Assembly: GCF_004216775.1 (NCBI RefSeq)
Contig: NZ_SGXF01000009.1
Coordinates: 1-64,000, forward strand
Source: Cuneatibacter caecimuris
Lineage (GTDB): Bacteria > Bacillota > Clostridia > Lachnospirales > Lachnospiraceae
DNA length: 64,000 nt
Reading direction: 5' to 3'
Shown: in pieces, positions 24,521-32,749 of the stretch
Position numbering within the stretch: position 1 is the stretch's first letter
How the letters are laid out: each line of letters starts with the position of its first letter
Translations under genes and position numbers: made by a program
The notes under the pieces: model-generated
Told to the model about the DNA's origin: nothing
The model's input: only the letters and a program-made list of their open reading frames with translations
Database searches by the model: none

Positions 24521-24941
24521 TGTTATAGGGATAGAGCCGATATGGTGAAATGGGAGTCAGATCATCCTGATATTTTTCCGGAACACGGTAAGGCATGAAA
24601 TTCAGCTTCATCTGATCTCCTCCCAGCTCAAAATTCCATATGCTTCCATATTTTCCCCTCAGAAGAATTGAGCCGGGAGTGCCGTCCCGGATTTCCGGGA
24701 TAGAGGGATACACGGTGATCTTCTTCAGGGCCTGGATGACAGCCTGGACTTCTTCCTCCGTCAATTCCCGCTCTTCACCCATGAGAGATATCGTTCCGCT
24801 CACCACGCTGTCAGCGCCATACCACTGGAAACGGTAAAATACCAGCATTTTCCATACCAGAGCCAGCAATAAAATGGAGAGGAGGATGCGGATGACCGGA
24901 ATATTTCGTTTTTTCTTTTCTGGGGGTTGTGTCTGATTCAT
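24450..24941 (-). CDS. Small membrane-anchored protein with repeat-encoded C-terminus
   Basis: A 163-residue protein: basic start (PEKKKRN), one membrane helix (about 15-34, IPVIRILLSILLLALVWKML) and a small outside domain (about 40-138). I do not recognise the family. The final 23 or so residues (RESGSPDSRAEARSLQRPYF and neighbours) are translated from repeat R1 copy D, so the original stop codon was probably lost when the repeat arrived. The last residues with natural character are LTPISPYRLYPYN. It is monocistronic and convergent with the ABC operon. Confidence 0.7.
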   Translation of the reverse strand: MNQTQPPEKKKRNIPVIRILLSILLLALVWKMLVFYRFQWYGADSVVSGTISLMGEERELTEEEVQAVIQALKKITVYPSIPEIRDGTPGSILLRGKYGSIWNFELGGDQMKLNFMPYRVPEKYQDDLTPISPYRLYPYNRESGSPDSRAEARSLQRPYFLSA

Positions 24942-25098
24942 TGGCGCCTCCTGGTTGCCGGATTTTGCATTACATAAGAATAATTAGTACAGTTTATATA
25001 TAGTATAAACTTTGTCTGAAATTATTGCAATGCTAAGATAAAATGACTTATTGTGGGATTGATATATGGGAGAGAAACTCTGCATTTCAGGTTGGGTA

Positions 25099-25126
25099 TT
25101 GCATTTCCAGCGAGATGTGATATAAT
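25099..25126 (+). promoter_or_regulatory. Promoter of the exopolysaccharide control operon
   Basis: TTGCAT (25099-25104), 16 bp, TATAAT (25121-25126), 81 bp before the cpsB-like start. The remainder of the 24942-25206 gap is AT-rich with no gene. The leader from about 25133 could hold RNA control elements, but none is clear. Confidence 0.6.
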
Positions 25127-25206
25127 TTGATGGTAAAAATCGACTCTAAATATAATAATTCGTGAGGAAAGATTTCAAAACGACCACAAAGCTCTGAGGA
25201 GGGCGA

Positions 25207-25938
25207 ATGTATTTTACGGACATTCACTGTCATATGCTGCCGGGAGCAGACGATGGCTCCAAAAGTCGGGAAGAATCCCTTGAGATGCTGAAAATCGCAT
25301 ATCAGGAAGGGATCAGGCGGGTCTGTGTGACTCCACACTATCAGCCTGACCGCTTTGCTGTGGACGAAAATATGCTGCAGGAGCAGTATACCTGGCTGGA
25401 GACCATGGCGGGGCGTCTGGACAGTCGGATGGAGATTGTTCTGGGAAATGAAATGTTTTTCGGACAGGACGCCATGGACGAGCTGGAGGAGGGCAGGTGC
25501 CGTACTTTAAATAACAGCGGCTATGTGTTGGTGGAATTTCACCCCGGAGTGGAATACCCTTATATCGTCAGCGGGCTGAGCCAGCTGATGAGCAGGGGAT
25601 ATGAGCCTGTGCTAGCCCATGTGGAGCGCTACGAGGCGCTGACAGAAAACAGGAGACGGGTTCGGGAACTCCGGGAACGGGGCGTTGTCATACAGGTGAA
25701 CGCGGGAACCATAACAGGAATGTTTGGCAGAAGCGCAGAAAAGTTTGCCAGAAAGATATTGAAGGAAAGACTGGCGGATGTGGTGAGCACCGACAGCCAC
25801 AGCAGCCGGAGACGCGCGCCCAGATTGACGGAATGTTTTGAACTGGTGGCCAGGAAATATGGGGCTGAATATGCGGAATTGCTGTTTGCCGTGAATCCGC
25901 AGCGCATACTCGAGAACAAGAAGGTAGGAGATATTTGA
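25207..25938 (+). CDS. CpsB/CapC-type PHP-family tyrosine-protein phosphatase
   Basis: A 243-residue manganese-dependent phosphatase of the PHP fold that removes phosphate from the BY-kinase CpsD in capsule control. Metal motifs are visible: DIHCHMLPGADDGS (5-18), VTPHYQPDRF, FHPGVEYPY, HVERY and STDSHSS. AGGAGGGCG lies just ahead of the ATG. It is the first gene of an operon with the transmembrane adaptor, the kinase, a LoaP antiterminator and an LCP ligase. Its stop touches the next gene. Confidence 0.92.
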   Translation: MYFTDIHCHMLPGADDGSKSREESLEMLKIAYQEGIRRVCVTPHYQPDRFAVDENMLQEQYTWLETMAGRLDSRMEIVLGNEMFFGQDAMDELEEGRCRTLNNSGYVLVEFHPGVEYPYIVSGLSQLMSRGYEPVLAHVERYEALTENRRRVRELRERGVVIQVNAGTITGMFGRSAEKFARKILKERLADVVSTDSHSSRRRAPRLTECFELVARKYGAEYAELLFAVNPQRILENKKVGDI

Positions 25939-25940
25939 AA

Positions 25941-26669
25941 ATGGAAACAACTAACCGCGATGTAGTGGAAATCGACCTGAAAGATTTATTTTTTGCCCTG
26001 CTGGATAAGATCTGGATCATTATTCTGGCAGGCATTGTCTGTGCGCTTGCGGCATTTTTATACACCAAGTTTATGGTCACGCCGATGTACCAGTCCACCT
26101 CCAGCGTGTATATTCTGAACCGGCAGAATCAGCAGATCACCAGCAGCAGCGACCTGAGCAGCGCCTCCCAGCTGGTAAAGGACTGTAAGGAGCTGATCGT
26201 GCGCCGCACTGTGCTGGAACAAGTGATTGAGAAACTGGGACTGAACATGACATATGAACAGCTGGCGGGCAGCGTCAGCGTGGGCAATCCTACAGATACC
26301 CGCGTGATTGAGATCACAGTGAAAAATTCCGACCCTGTCAGGGCGCGGGATATTGTTAACCTGATCCGGGAGATTTCTGCAGGTGAAATGGAAAAGATCA
26401 TGAATCTGGAAAAGGTAGAGCTGGTGGAACCGGGTCATCTTCCTTCCGGACCTTACAGCCCTTCCCTGAAGAAAAATATGATGATTGCAGGACTCCTGGG
26501 TGTATTGATCGCCTGCATCATAATTATTATGCTGCATTTGCTGGACGATACCATTAAAAATTCCGATGATGTGGAACGGTATTTGGGGCTGAGTGTTTTG
26601 GGCAGTATTCCGGATGCGGAGATTATGGCAGGCGGCAAGAAGAACAAAAATAAAAAGGCAGCGAAATAG
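25941..26669 (+). CDS. Wzz/CpsC-type chain-length and kinase-activator protein
   Basis: A 242-residue membrane adaptor of the Wzz/YveK family. It has a first helix at about 24-46, an outside loop of about 140 residues with Gln/Ser-rich and helical segments, and a second helix at about 177-200 (MMIAGLLGVLIACIIIIML) ending in a basic cytosolic tail. These proteins set polymer length and activate the partner tyrosine kinase. ATG 25941 is used (GGAG at 25927-25930); a TTG at 25935 is an alternative. The next gene is the kinase. Confidence 0.9.
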   Translation: METTNRDVVEIDLKDLFFALLDKIWIIILAGIVCALAAFLYTKFMVTPMYQSTSSVYILNRQNQQITSSSDLSSASQLVKDCKELIVRRTVLEQVIEKLGLNMTYEQLAGSVSVGNPTDTRVIEITVKNSDPVRARDIVNLIREISAGEMEKIMNLEKVELVEPGHLPSGPYSPSLKKNMMIAGLLGVLIACIIIIMLHLLDDTIKNSDDVERYLGLSVLGSIPDAEIMAGGKKNKNKKAAK

Positions 26670-26679
26670 GAGGCGCAGG

Positions 26680-27399
26680 ATGCAGACAGTTGAAGTGAAC
26701 TTATTGAGCGAAGGGAACCACACTCTGAGCGAAGCTTATAAAGCGCTGCGCACGAATGTACAGTTTTGCGGCAGTGATATTAAAACCATTGTGGTGACCA
26801 GCTGCGTGCCCAATGAGGGTAAGAGCAACACAGCGCTGGAGCTGTCGGCGGCTTTGGCGGAAACAGGCAAGAAGGTGCTGTTTATTGACGCCGACCTGAG
26901 GAAATCCGTGATGGCCCGCAGGCTGCGGGTGGGCAAAGGGGGCAAAGGCCTCAGCCAGCTTCTGTCAGGAATGTGTACCATGGATGAAGCGCTCTGCGCC
27001 ACATCTGTCAGGAACCTTCATATGATATTTTCCGGCCCTGTGCCCCCGAATCCGGCGGAATTGTTGGGGGGCAAGCTGTTCAGCATGATCCTCAACAAGT
27101 GCAGGGACGTTTATGATTATATTATTCTTGATACAGCTCCGCTGGGCAGCGTAATCGATGCCGCGGTGGCCGCCAATTTCTGCGACGGGGCGGTACTGGT
27201 TATGGCTTCCAATGAGGTCAGCTACCGCTTTGCCCAGAATGTAAAGGGACAGCTGGAAAAGAGCGACTGCAAAATTCTCGGCGTTGTGATGAATAAAATG
27301 AATATGAAGTCAAATAAGTACTATGGCAGGTATTACGGCAGATATTCCGGGAAATACTACGGGCAGTACGGCGACTATGGCAATACGCCTTCTAAATAG
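26680..27399 (+). CDS. CpsD/CapB-type bacterial tyrosine kinase
   Basis: A cytosolic BY-kinase of 239 residues that autophosphorylates and controls polysaccharide assembly. Walker A is VPNEGKSN (usually PGEGKS[TS]), Walker A' is VLFIDADLRKS, Walker B is IILDTAP. The last 30 residues hold nine tyrosines in YYGRYYGRYSG-like repeats, the phosphorylation cluster. The start ATG 26680 follows AGGAGG. CpsC upstream and the phosphatase CpsB complete the cycle. Confidence 0.93.
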   Translation: MQTVEVNLLSEGNHTLSEAYKALRTNVQFCGSDIKTIVVTSCVPNEGKSNTALELSAALAETGKKVLFIDADLRKSVMARRLRVGKGGKGLSQLLSGMCTMDEALCATSVRNLHMIFSGPVPPNPAELLGGKLFSMILNKCRDVYDYIILDTAPLGSVIDAAVAANFCDGAVLVMASNEVSYRFAQNVKGQLEKSDCKILGVVMNKMNMKSNKYYGRYYGRYSGKYYGQYGDYGNTPSK

Positions 27400-27413
27400 A
27401 AAGGGAGGCTCAA

Positions 27414-28175
27414 ATGAAACAGAAAGCGATCACAATTATTTTGGCTGCAGCTGCAGCTATCCTGGGCTGTATCGCGGTGATTTATTATTTCAGTTCAGAC
27501 AGGACAGCTCCCAAAATCAGCTTTTCCGGCGAGATTTCCTATGCGGAAGGGCAGGACTGGAGCGTTCTACTGCAGGGAGTGACCGCGATGGATGATACGG
27601 ACGGAGATCTGACCGGCAAAATCCAGGTGGAGTCGGTGATTCCTCTTGCCGGAGAGTCCAGAGCTAAAGTCTTTTATATGGTTATGGATTCCTCGGGAAA
27701 TATCGCAAAATCCGGCAGGACAGTAGCTTACACCGGAGGGATGACTCCCACCGGTGAGGATGAAACGCAGCCGGAAAACACAGAGCCGGAAGGCGGGGAA
27801 AGCGAACCAGACGGTGAGAATGAAACAAAGCCTGAGGAAAGCAGACAGCCTTCTGAGACGGCTGAACCTACTGCGGACACTTTACCTACGGAAGCAGGCA
27901 CCCCTGCGGCGGCTGTTCCCGGGGATCCCGGCGGCCCTGTCCTCAAATTAAAGGGGCACGAGCTTACCATCCCTGCCGGAGGCAAATTCAGTTACCAAAA
28001 CCTGATCGTATCAATCACAGATGATAAGGATACCGAGGAATATCTATATTCTCAAATCATACTGGACGGAAAATATGATACGGATCAGGCCGGTACATAT
28101 TCTGTCCGGATCTATGTGGTGGATTCTGACCATAACAGATCCAATACGGAAACCATACAGCTGCATGTGCAGTAG
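27414..28175 (+). CDS. Membrane-anchored protein with Ig/cadherin-like domains (DUF5011 type)
   Basis: A 253-residue protein: N-terminal membrane helix (about 4-24), a first beta domain (about 30-105) with AMDDTDGDLTGKIQVE and KVFYMVMDSSGNIAKS, the pattern of DUF5011/HYR-type domains, then a Glu/Pro/Thr linker (about 108-165), then a second such domain (about 170-253) with AGTYSVRIYVVDSDHN. It probably lies outside the membrane in the exopolysaccharide machine. It sits 14 bp after the kinase gene in the operon. Binding partner unknown. Confidence 0.75.
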   Translation: MKQKAITIILAAAAAILGCIAVIYYFSSDRTAPKISFSGEISYAEGQDWSVLLQGVTAMDDTDGDLTGKIQVESVIPLAGESRAKVFYMVMDSSGNIAKSGRTVAYTGGMTPTGEDETQPENTEPEGGESEPDGENETKPEESRQPSETAEPTADTLPTEAGTPAAAVPGDPGGPVLKLKGHELTIPAGGKFSYQNLIVSITDDKDTEEYLYSQIILDGKYDTDQAGTYSVRIYVVDSDHNRSNTETIQLHVQ

Positions 28176-28196
28176 GCTGAATCAGGAGGACGTATC

Positions 28197-28712
28197 ATGT
28201 GGTATGCAATGCAGGTCCTCAGCGGAAGAGAGTATATTGTGGAGAAATACTGCAGGGAGCGTTTTGAAGGCAGATCCCTGGGCGAATGTTTTATAGCAAG
28301 ACGGCGGTGCAAACGGAAATTCCGGGGAGAGTGGAAGGTCCGGGAAGAAAATATGTTTCCCGGATATCTGTTTTTAATTACCGGGCAGATCAGGGAAGTA
28401 TACCATCAGCTGAAGGCTGTGCCTGAGCTGACCAGGCTGCTGGGTGATTCTGACGGCCCGGTGCCGCTGGATGAGAGAGAGATTGCATTTCTGAAAGAAT
28501 TCGGCGGTTCAGAACACGTGATTGATATGAATGAAGGCTATATTGCCGGAGAGCGCATAATTGTGACTTCCGGTCCTCTAAAGGGAAAGGAAGGCATGAT
28601 AGTAAAGCTGGACCGGCACAAGCGGACAGCCAGAATACGTGTGGAATTCTTTGGGGGGAGGCAGGCCGAGGTGGGTATCGGCCTGGAGATTGTGAGAAAA
28701 GAGCCGGGATGA
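28197..28712 (+). CDS. NusG-family transcription antiterminator (LoaP type)
   Basis: A 171-residue NusG paralogue: NGN domain (MWYAMQVLSGREYIVEKYC ... MFPGYLFL) and a C-terminal KOW motif (GPLKGKEGMIVKLDRHKRTA). Specialised NusG proteins of the LoaP group are encoded within polysaccharide or polyketide operons of Firmicutes and let RNA polymerase read through terminators in those operons. Placement between the tyrosine-kinase module and an LCP gene fits this. The housekeeping NusG is not expected here. Its RNA target is not evident in the window. Confidence 0.88.
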   Translation: MWYAMQVLSGREYIVEKYCRERFEGRSLGECFIARRRCKRKFRGEWKVREENMFPGYLFLITGQIREVYHQLKAVPELTRLLGDSDGPVPLDEREIAFLKEFGGSEHVIDMNEGYIAGERIIVTSGPLKGKEGMIVKLDRHKRTARIRVEFFGGRQAEVGIGLEIVRKEPG

Positions 28713-28767
28713 CCGGCAGAATGAGGGAGGAGCGAATGCTCCGCCCGGAAATGTTCAGAGGGAGAAA

Positions 28768-29859
28768 ATGGAAGAAGAAAAGAATACAAAAGGTACAGAA
28801 AACAGAGAATCAGGAAAGAAGAAAGGGCATAAGGCGCTGTGGATCACAATGGCTGTGATTCTGGGCCTGATATTGGTTACGGTTGGCATCGCTTATGCCC
28901 TGCTGCACCATTATCACGGGAAGAGCAACTACCAGAAGGATGAAGAGGTCTCTATTGTCGCCACTATTCCCCAGGAAACGCAGGAGGGCGGAAGCAGCGC
29001 GGAGAATCAGGAAACACTTCCGGAAGAGGTGGAGTCGAGTATCCAGACAGAAATTAATAAGTTTGATTTTCCGAATGGGGATTATGTGTACAATATTCTT
29101 TTGATTGGTTCCGACAGAAGGGATACCAGTTGGTATGGCAATTCAGACGCCATGATTTTAGCGTCTATCAATAAAAAGACCAACAAGGTTTATCTGACCT
29201 CCTTTATGCGTGACAGCTATGCCAATATCCCCGGTTTCAAGCCAAATAAATTGAATAATGCATATGCTCACGGGGCCGGTCCGCTGCTGGTTCAGACGAT
29301 AGAAGAGAATTATAAGATCAATATTGATAATTACGCCAGCGTGGACTTTAACTCTATGGTGGATATTGTGGATCTGGTGGGAGGCGTTACGCTTACCATC
29401 AGCGATAAAGAGGCGGAAGCGGCCAACGGCATGGTTGGGCAGATGTGTAATCTCCGGGGCTGGAACGCCAGCGAATATCTTTTCCAGGGCGGCGGCACAG
29501 TTCATATGAACGGTATGCAGGCGGTGGCCTATGCCCGGATCCGCTATGTGGGAAATTCCGATTTTGAACGTACAGAACGCCAGAGAAAAGTATTGGAACA
29601 GATTTTTATCAGTGCGAAAAAAATGAACCTGGGAGAACTGAACGACCTGGCAAATGAGGTTCTGCCGCTGATCACGCATAATATAACAGAAACGCAGCTG
29701 ATTTCGCTGCTCACCAGTCTGCCCTCTGTGATAACCTATTCCACTGATATGGACAGGATCCCTTACGATGGGATGTACAGCGTATCCGGCGAGATGCTGG
29801 TGCCTGATTTCCCTGCTACAATACAGAGGCTGCAGAACAGGATTTATGCTGCGGAGTAA
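28768..29859 (+). CDS. LytR-CpsA-Psr (LCP) family glycopolymer ligase
   Basis: Transfers lipid-linked glycopolymers to peptidoglycan on the outer membrane face. The 363-residue protein has a cytosolic basic tail, one helix (about 25-46, a Thr/Glu-rich linker after it) and an LCP domain from about residue 105: LLIGSDRRDTSWYGNSDAMI, TSFMRDSYANIPG, LNNAYAHGAG, DFNSMVDIVDLVGGV, and ARIRYVGNSDFERTERQRKVL. These hold the arginines and aspartates of the active site. It is the last gene of the operon started at 25207. Confidence 0.93.
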   Translation: MEEEKNTKGTENRESGKKKGHKALWITMAVILGLILVTVGIAYALLHHYHGKSNYQKDEEVSIVATIPQETQEGGSSAENQETLPEEVESSIQTEINKFDFPNGDYVYNILLIGSDRRDTSWYGNSDAMILASINKKTNKVYLTSFMRDSYANIPGFKPNKLNNAYAHGAGPLLVQTIEENYKINIDNYASVDFNSMVDIVDLVGGVTLTISDKEAEAANGMVGQMCNLRGWNASEYLFQGGGTVHMNGMQAVAYARIRYVGNSDFERTERQRKVLEQIFISAKKMNLGELNDLANEVLPLITHNITETQLISLLTSLPSVITYSTDMDRIPYDGMYSVSGEMLVPDFPATIQRLQNRIYAAE

Positions 29860-29907
29860 ACCGGGCGGAGTGCATGGCAAAATATCCCATTTTTCGTCAT
29901 TATTCTC

Positions 29908-29936
29908 TTGCTTTTCTCTATTAAACAATATATAAT
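29908..29936 (+). promoter_or_regulatory. Promoter of the truncated sigma-like gene
   Basis: TTGCTT (29908-29913), 17 bp, TATAAT (29931-29936), 50 bp before the ATG at 29987. Confidence 0.6.
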
Positions 29937-29986
29937 AATCAGGAAGTAATTTCTGATAAAGGATCATTAAGGGAGAGGCTGACGGT

Positions 29987-30238
29987 ATGTGGCACAGAAG
30001 TACAAAAAAAGATCTGCTGGCTGCCCGGATGCAGCGTTATGAGAATTTTTATGATCATTTTTTTAAAAGCGTTTATCTGCGGTTTTTGAATGAAACAAAT
30101 GACGCCGCGAGAGCTGAGAAAATGGCTGCAGATATTTTTGTGAAGTTTTACCGGGTGCTGGATGATTTGCCGTCGGAAGCAATTGCAGAAAAGTGGATAC
30201 AGATGACGGCTGCTGAGCATATGAAAAAAATCAAATAA
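29987..30238 (+). CDS. Truncated sigma factor-like protein (region 2 only)
   Basis: An 83-residue protein that aligns with region 2 of the two sigma genes downstream: YENFYDHFFKSVYLRFLN then AEKMAADIFVKFYRVLDD then AEKWIQMTAAEHMKK, compared with AEDMAQEIFVKLWQEIDKIH and AEKWLSRVTRNRM in the second. Region 4 is absent, and a terminator follows at once. It might be a relic, or a short regulator that competes for RNA polymerase. It has its own promoter and an AAGGGAGAGG ribosome site, so it is probably expressed. Confidence 0.6.
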   Translation: MWHRSTKKDLLAARMQRYENFYDHFFKSVYLRFLNETNDAARAEKMAADIFVKFYRVLDDLPSEAIAEKWIQMTAAEHMKKIK

Positions 30239-30249
30239 ATGTGCAGACA

Positions 30250-30275
30250 AGCGGGAGCCGTCGGCTTCTGCTTTT
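30250..30275 (+). terminator. Intrinsic terminator after the truncated sigma-like gene
   Basis: Stem AGCGGGAGCC/GGCTTCTGCT (30250-30259 with 30263-30272, two G-U pairs), a 3-nt loop, then TTTT. It isolates the truncated gene from the next two. Confidence 0.6.
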
Positions 30276-30351
30276 GTCGTTATTGGGCAGATCAGTTTTC
30301 AGCCTGCCGCCTTCTGAAACTTGACAGCAGCCACTTTTTGGTAAAAATTGG

Positions 30352-30380
30352 TTGCAGAAGTTTGTCGGATAAAGTATAAT
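30352..30380 (+). promoter_or_regulatory. Promoter of the sigma gene pair
   Basis: TTGCAG (30352-30357), 17 bp, TATAAT (30375-30380), 58 bp before ATG 30439. The two sigma genes lie 24 bp apart and probably share it. Confidence 0.6.
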
Positions 30381-30438
30381 GTTGATGCTTTAGAACGTCA
30401 GGGCGGAAAGGCAATTCGTGCATAAAAGGGAGACTGCC

Positions 30439-30951
30439 ATGGGCCGGGAAGATGAGGACCGATATACAGATTACTACAGCCGTTTTTTCAGAAAAATTTA
30501 TTTCTATTGTTATAAACGCCTGAAGGACTCTGTAGCGGCCGAAGATATGGCTCAGGAAATTTTCGTGAAATTATGGCAGGAAATTGACAAAATTCATGAT
30601 GCCGGTCATGCGGAAAAATGGCTGAGCAGGGTAACGCGCAACCGGATGGTAAATTATTTCAGAGATAATGGACGTGCCTGTGAGGTTTCGGAGGATCCTA
30701 ACTATGTTCAGGAAGATCTTCGCAGCGCTTCCGGGAACGATTTGGACGAGTTAATGTCTGATCGGGAAAGTCTGTTGGAAATTGCAGAATATATACAGGG
30801 GTTAGATGAGTTGAGCCAGAAAGTTTTCCAATGCTGGGTAGAGAAATCCGGCTGGCGGGAGCTTTCTCTACAAAGCGGCAGGAGCGTACATGCGCTTCAT
30901 TGCCGTGCAAGCCGTTTGGTGAAAAAGCTGCGTAGGAAGTTTCGGGGGTAA
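30439..30951 (+). CDS. ECF-like sigma factor, tandem paralogue 2
   Basis: A sigma-70 family protein of about 170 residues. Region 2: YYSRFFRKIYFYCYKRL ... AAEDMAQEIFVKLWQEIDKI and VTRNRMVNYFRDNGR. Region 4: LDELSQKVFQCWVEKSGWRE ... SGRSVHALHCRASRLVKKLR. The region 4 recognition helix (SVHALHCRASRL) is nearly the same as in the next gene. No anti-sigma gene adjoins. ATG 30439 follows AAAGGGAG; a GTG at 30418 is possible. Targets may include the neighbouring exopolysaccharide genes, which is only a guess from position. Confidence 0.82.
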   Translation: MGREDEDRYTDYYSRFFRKIYFYCYKRLKDSVAAEDMAQEIFVKLWQEIDKIHDAGHAEKWLSRVTRNRMVNYFRDNGRACEVSEDPNYVQEDLRSASGNDLDELMSDRESLLEIAEYIQGLDELSQKVFQCWVEKSGWRELSLQSGRSVHALHCRASRLVKKLRRKFRG

Positions 30952-30975
30952 CTGTCAGAAAAGGAGAGGGCCGGA

Positions 30976-31497
30976 ATGAAGGACGGGACCGACCGGTTTG
31001 AGCAGTACTACGTCAGATTTTTTCGTGAAGTTTATTGCTATTTCCTGACCAGTATACAAAATGAGTTTCAGGCGGAGGAGATGGCTCAGGAAGTATTTGT
31101 AAAGCTTTGGGAGAATATCGGGAAAATACAGTCTCCGGAACATGCGGAGAGATGGATATGGCGCGTGACAAAAAATGTATTGATCGATTATTACAGATAC
31201 AGGGCGAAATATCCCAGGATGGACGATCAGGAGATCGCTGAATGGGGCATTGATCTGCGGGTGCCCGAAGGGGAGATGACGGAAAACCGATGCTTTAATA
31301 TTCTGTGCCTGGAAAGGATCTGTATCTATCTGCGGAACCTGAACGATCTGGATTTTAAGATATTCTGGTGCTGGCAGCACAAGGAAGGCTGGGAAGATCT
31401 TTCAAGAAGCACAGGAAAAAGTGTTCATGCACTGCAGTGCCGCGCCAGCAGGCTGACCAAAAAATTGAGAAAGAAATTTGGCGGCGACAGGGCCTGA
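30976..31497 (+). CDS. ECF-like sigma factor, tandem paralogue 3
   Basis: A 173-residue sigma-70 family protein closely similar in layout to the preceding one: YYVRFFREVYCYFLTSI, AEEMAQEVFVKLWENIGKI, AERWIWRVTKNVLIDYYRY (region 2) and DLDFKIFWCWQHKEGWEDLS, TGKSVHALQCRASRLTKKLR (region 4). The shared SVHAL(H/Q)CRASRL helix implies that both recognise similar -35 elements. The gene ends about 30 bp before the malic enzyme promoter. AAAGGAGAGG is the ribosome site. Confidence 0.83.
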   Translation: MKDGTDRFEQYYVRFFREVYCYFLTSIQNEFQAEEMAQEVFVKLWENIGKIQSPEHAERWIWRVTKNVLIDYYRYRAKYPRMDDQEIAEWGIDLRVPEGEMTENRCFNILCLERICIYLRNLNDLDFKIFWCWQHKEGWEDLSRSTGKSVHALQCRASRLTKKLRKKFGGDRA

Positions 31498-31527
31498 CCG
31501 GCGTCAGGCAAAACAGGAGCTTGGACC

Positions 31528-31556
31528 TTGACGGATACAGGGAAAATTGATATGAT
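31528..31556 (+). promoter_or_regulatory. Promoter of the malic enzyme operon
   Basis: TTGACG (31528-31533), 17 bp, TATGAT (31551-31556), 44 bp before the ATG at 31601. Confidence 0.6.
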
Positions 31557-31600
31557 GAAGGGTATAAATTGTACTGCCCGTGCGCAGATGGGAGGAAATC

Positions 31601-32749
31601 ATGACAACAAACGAGAAAGCGCTCATGCTTCATGAACAGTGGAACGGTAAGCTGGAAACCACAGCTAAGGCCCAGGTAAAGACGAGAGAAGACCTGGCCC
31701 TGGCATATACGCCCGGAGTGGCAGAACCGTGCAAGGTGATTGCAGCGGATCCGGAGGCTGCATACCGATATACCATTAAAGCCAATACAGTGGCGGTGGT
31801 TTCAGACGGCAGCGCGGTGCTGGGCCTGGGTAATATCGGACCGCTGGCGGCTATGCCGGTGATGGAAGGGAAGGCAGTCCTGTTCAGGGAATTCGGCGGA
31901 GTGAACGCGTTTCCGATTTGTCTGGATACCCAGGATACTGAGGAGATTATAGAAACAGTGGTGCGGATTGCTCCGGCGTTTGGAGGCATCAACCTGGAGG
32001 ATATCTCGGCGCCCAGATGTTTTGAAATAGAAGAGAAGCTGAAGGCGCGTCTGGATATTCCGGTGTTCCATGATGACCAGCATGGAACAGCCATTGTAGT
32101 GCTGGCGGGAATCATCAATGCGGTGAAGGTGACCGGCAGACGGAAAGAGACAGTGAAGATTGTGGTCAACGGCGCCGGCAGCGCGGGGGTGGCGATTACA
32201 AAGCTTCTGCTGACTTACGGGTTTCGTCATGTAACCATGTGCGATAAACCGGGAATTCTGGCAAAAGGCATGGAAGGCCTGAACTGGATGCAGGAAAAAA
32301 TGATGGAGGTCACTAACCTGGAAGGAAAGCGGGGAACCCTGTCTGACGCGATGAAGGGCGCGGATGTCTTTGTGGGAGTGTCTGCTCCGAATATTGTGAC
32401 AGGAGAAATGGTTGCCTCCATGAATAAAGACGCAATTTTGTTTGCCATGGCCAATCCGGTGCCGGAGATCATGCCTGACCTGGCAAAGGAAGCCGGGGCG
32501 AAGGTAGTTGGTACAGGCCGTTCTGATTTCCCCAATCAGGTGAATAATGTGCTGATTTTCCCCGGGATTTTTAAAGGCGCGCTGGAAGGGCGGGCCCGGG
32601 CTATTACCGAAGAAATGAAGCTGGCAGCTGCCTGCGCCATTGCCGGGCTGGTGCCGGAAAGCGAATTGAATGAAGATAATATCTTGCCCGCAGCTTTTGA
32701 CCCCCGGGTTGCAGAGGCAGTGAGCCGCGCCGTTAAGGAGCATATCTGA
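31601..32749 (+). CDS. NAD(P)-dependent malic enzyme (malate dehydrogenase, decarboxylating)
   Basis: Oxidises malate to pyruvate and CO2 in the cytosol. The 382-residue length fits the short bacterial form, without the phosphotransacetylase domain of long MaeB. Motifs: LALAYTPGVAEPC, VSDGSAVLGLGNIGP, the metal-site segment FHDDQHGTAIV, and the NAD(P)-binding VNGAGSAGVA, later MANPVPEIMPD and GRSDFPNQVNN. GGGAGG precedes the ATG. The next gene (radical SAM) follows without a gap. Confidence 0.96.
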   Translation: MTTNEKALMLHEQWNGKLETTAKAQVKTREDLALAYTPGVAEPCKVIAADPEAAYRYTIKANTVAVVSDGSAVLGLGNIGPLAAMPVMEGKAVLFREFGGVNAFPICLDTQDTEEIIETVVRIAPAFGGINLEDISAPRCFEIEEKLKARLDIPVFHDDQHGTAIVVLAGIINAVKVTGRRKETVKIVVNGAGSAGVAITKLLLTYGFRHVTMCDKPGILAKGMEGLNWMQEKMMEVTNLEGKRGTLSDAMKGADVFVGVSAPNIVTGEMVASMNKDAILFAMANPVPEIMPDLAKEAGAKVVGTGRSDFPNQVNNVLIFPGIFKGALEGRARAITEEMKLAAACAIAGLVPESELNEDNILPAAFDPRVAEAVSRAVKEHI

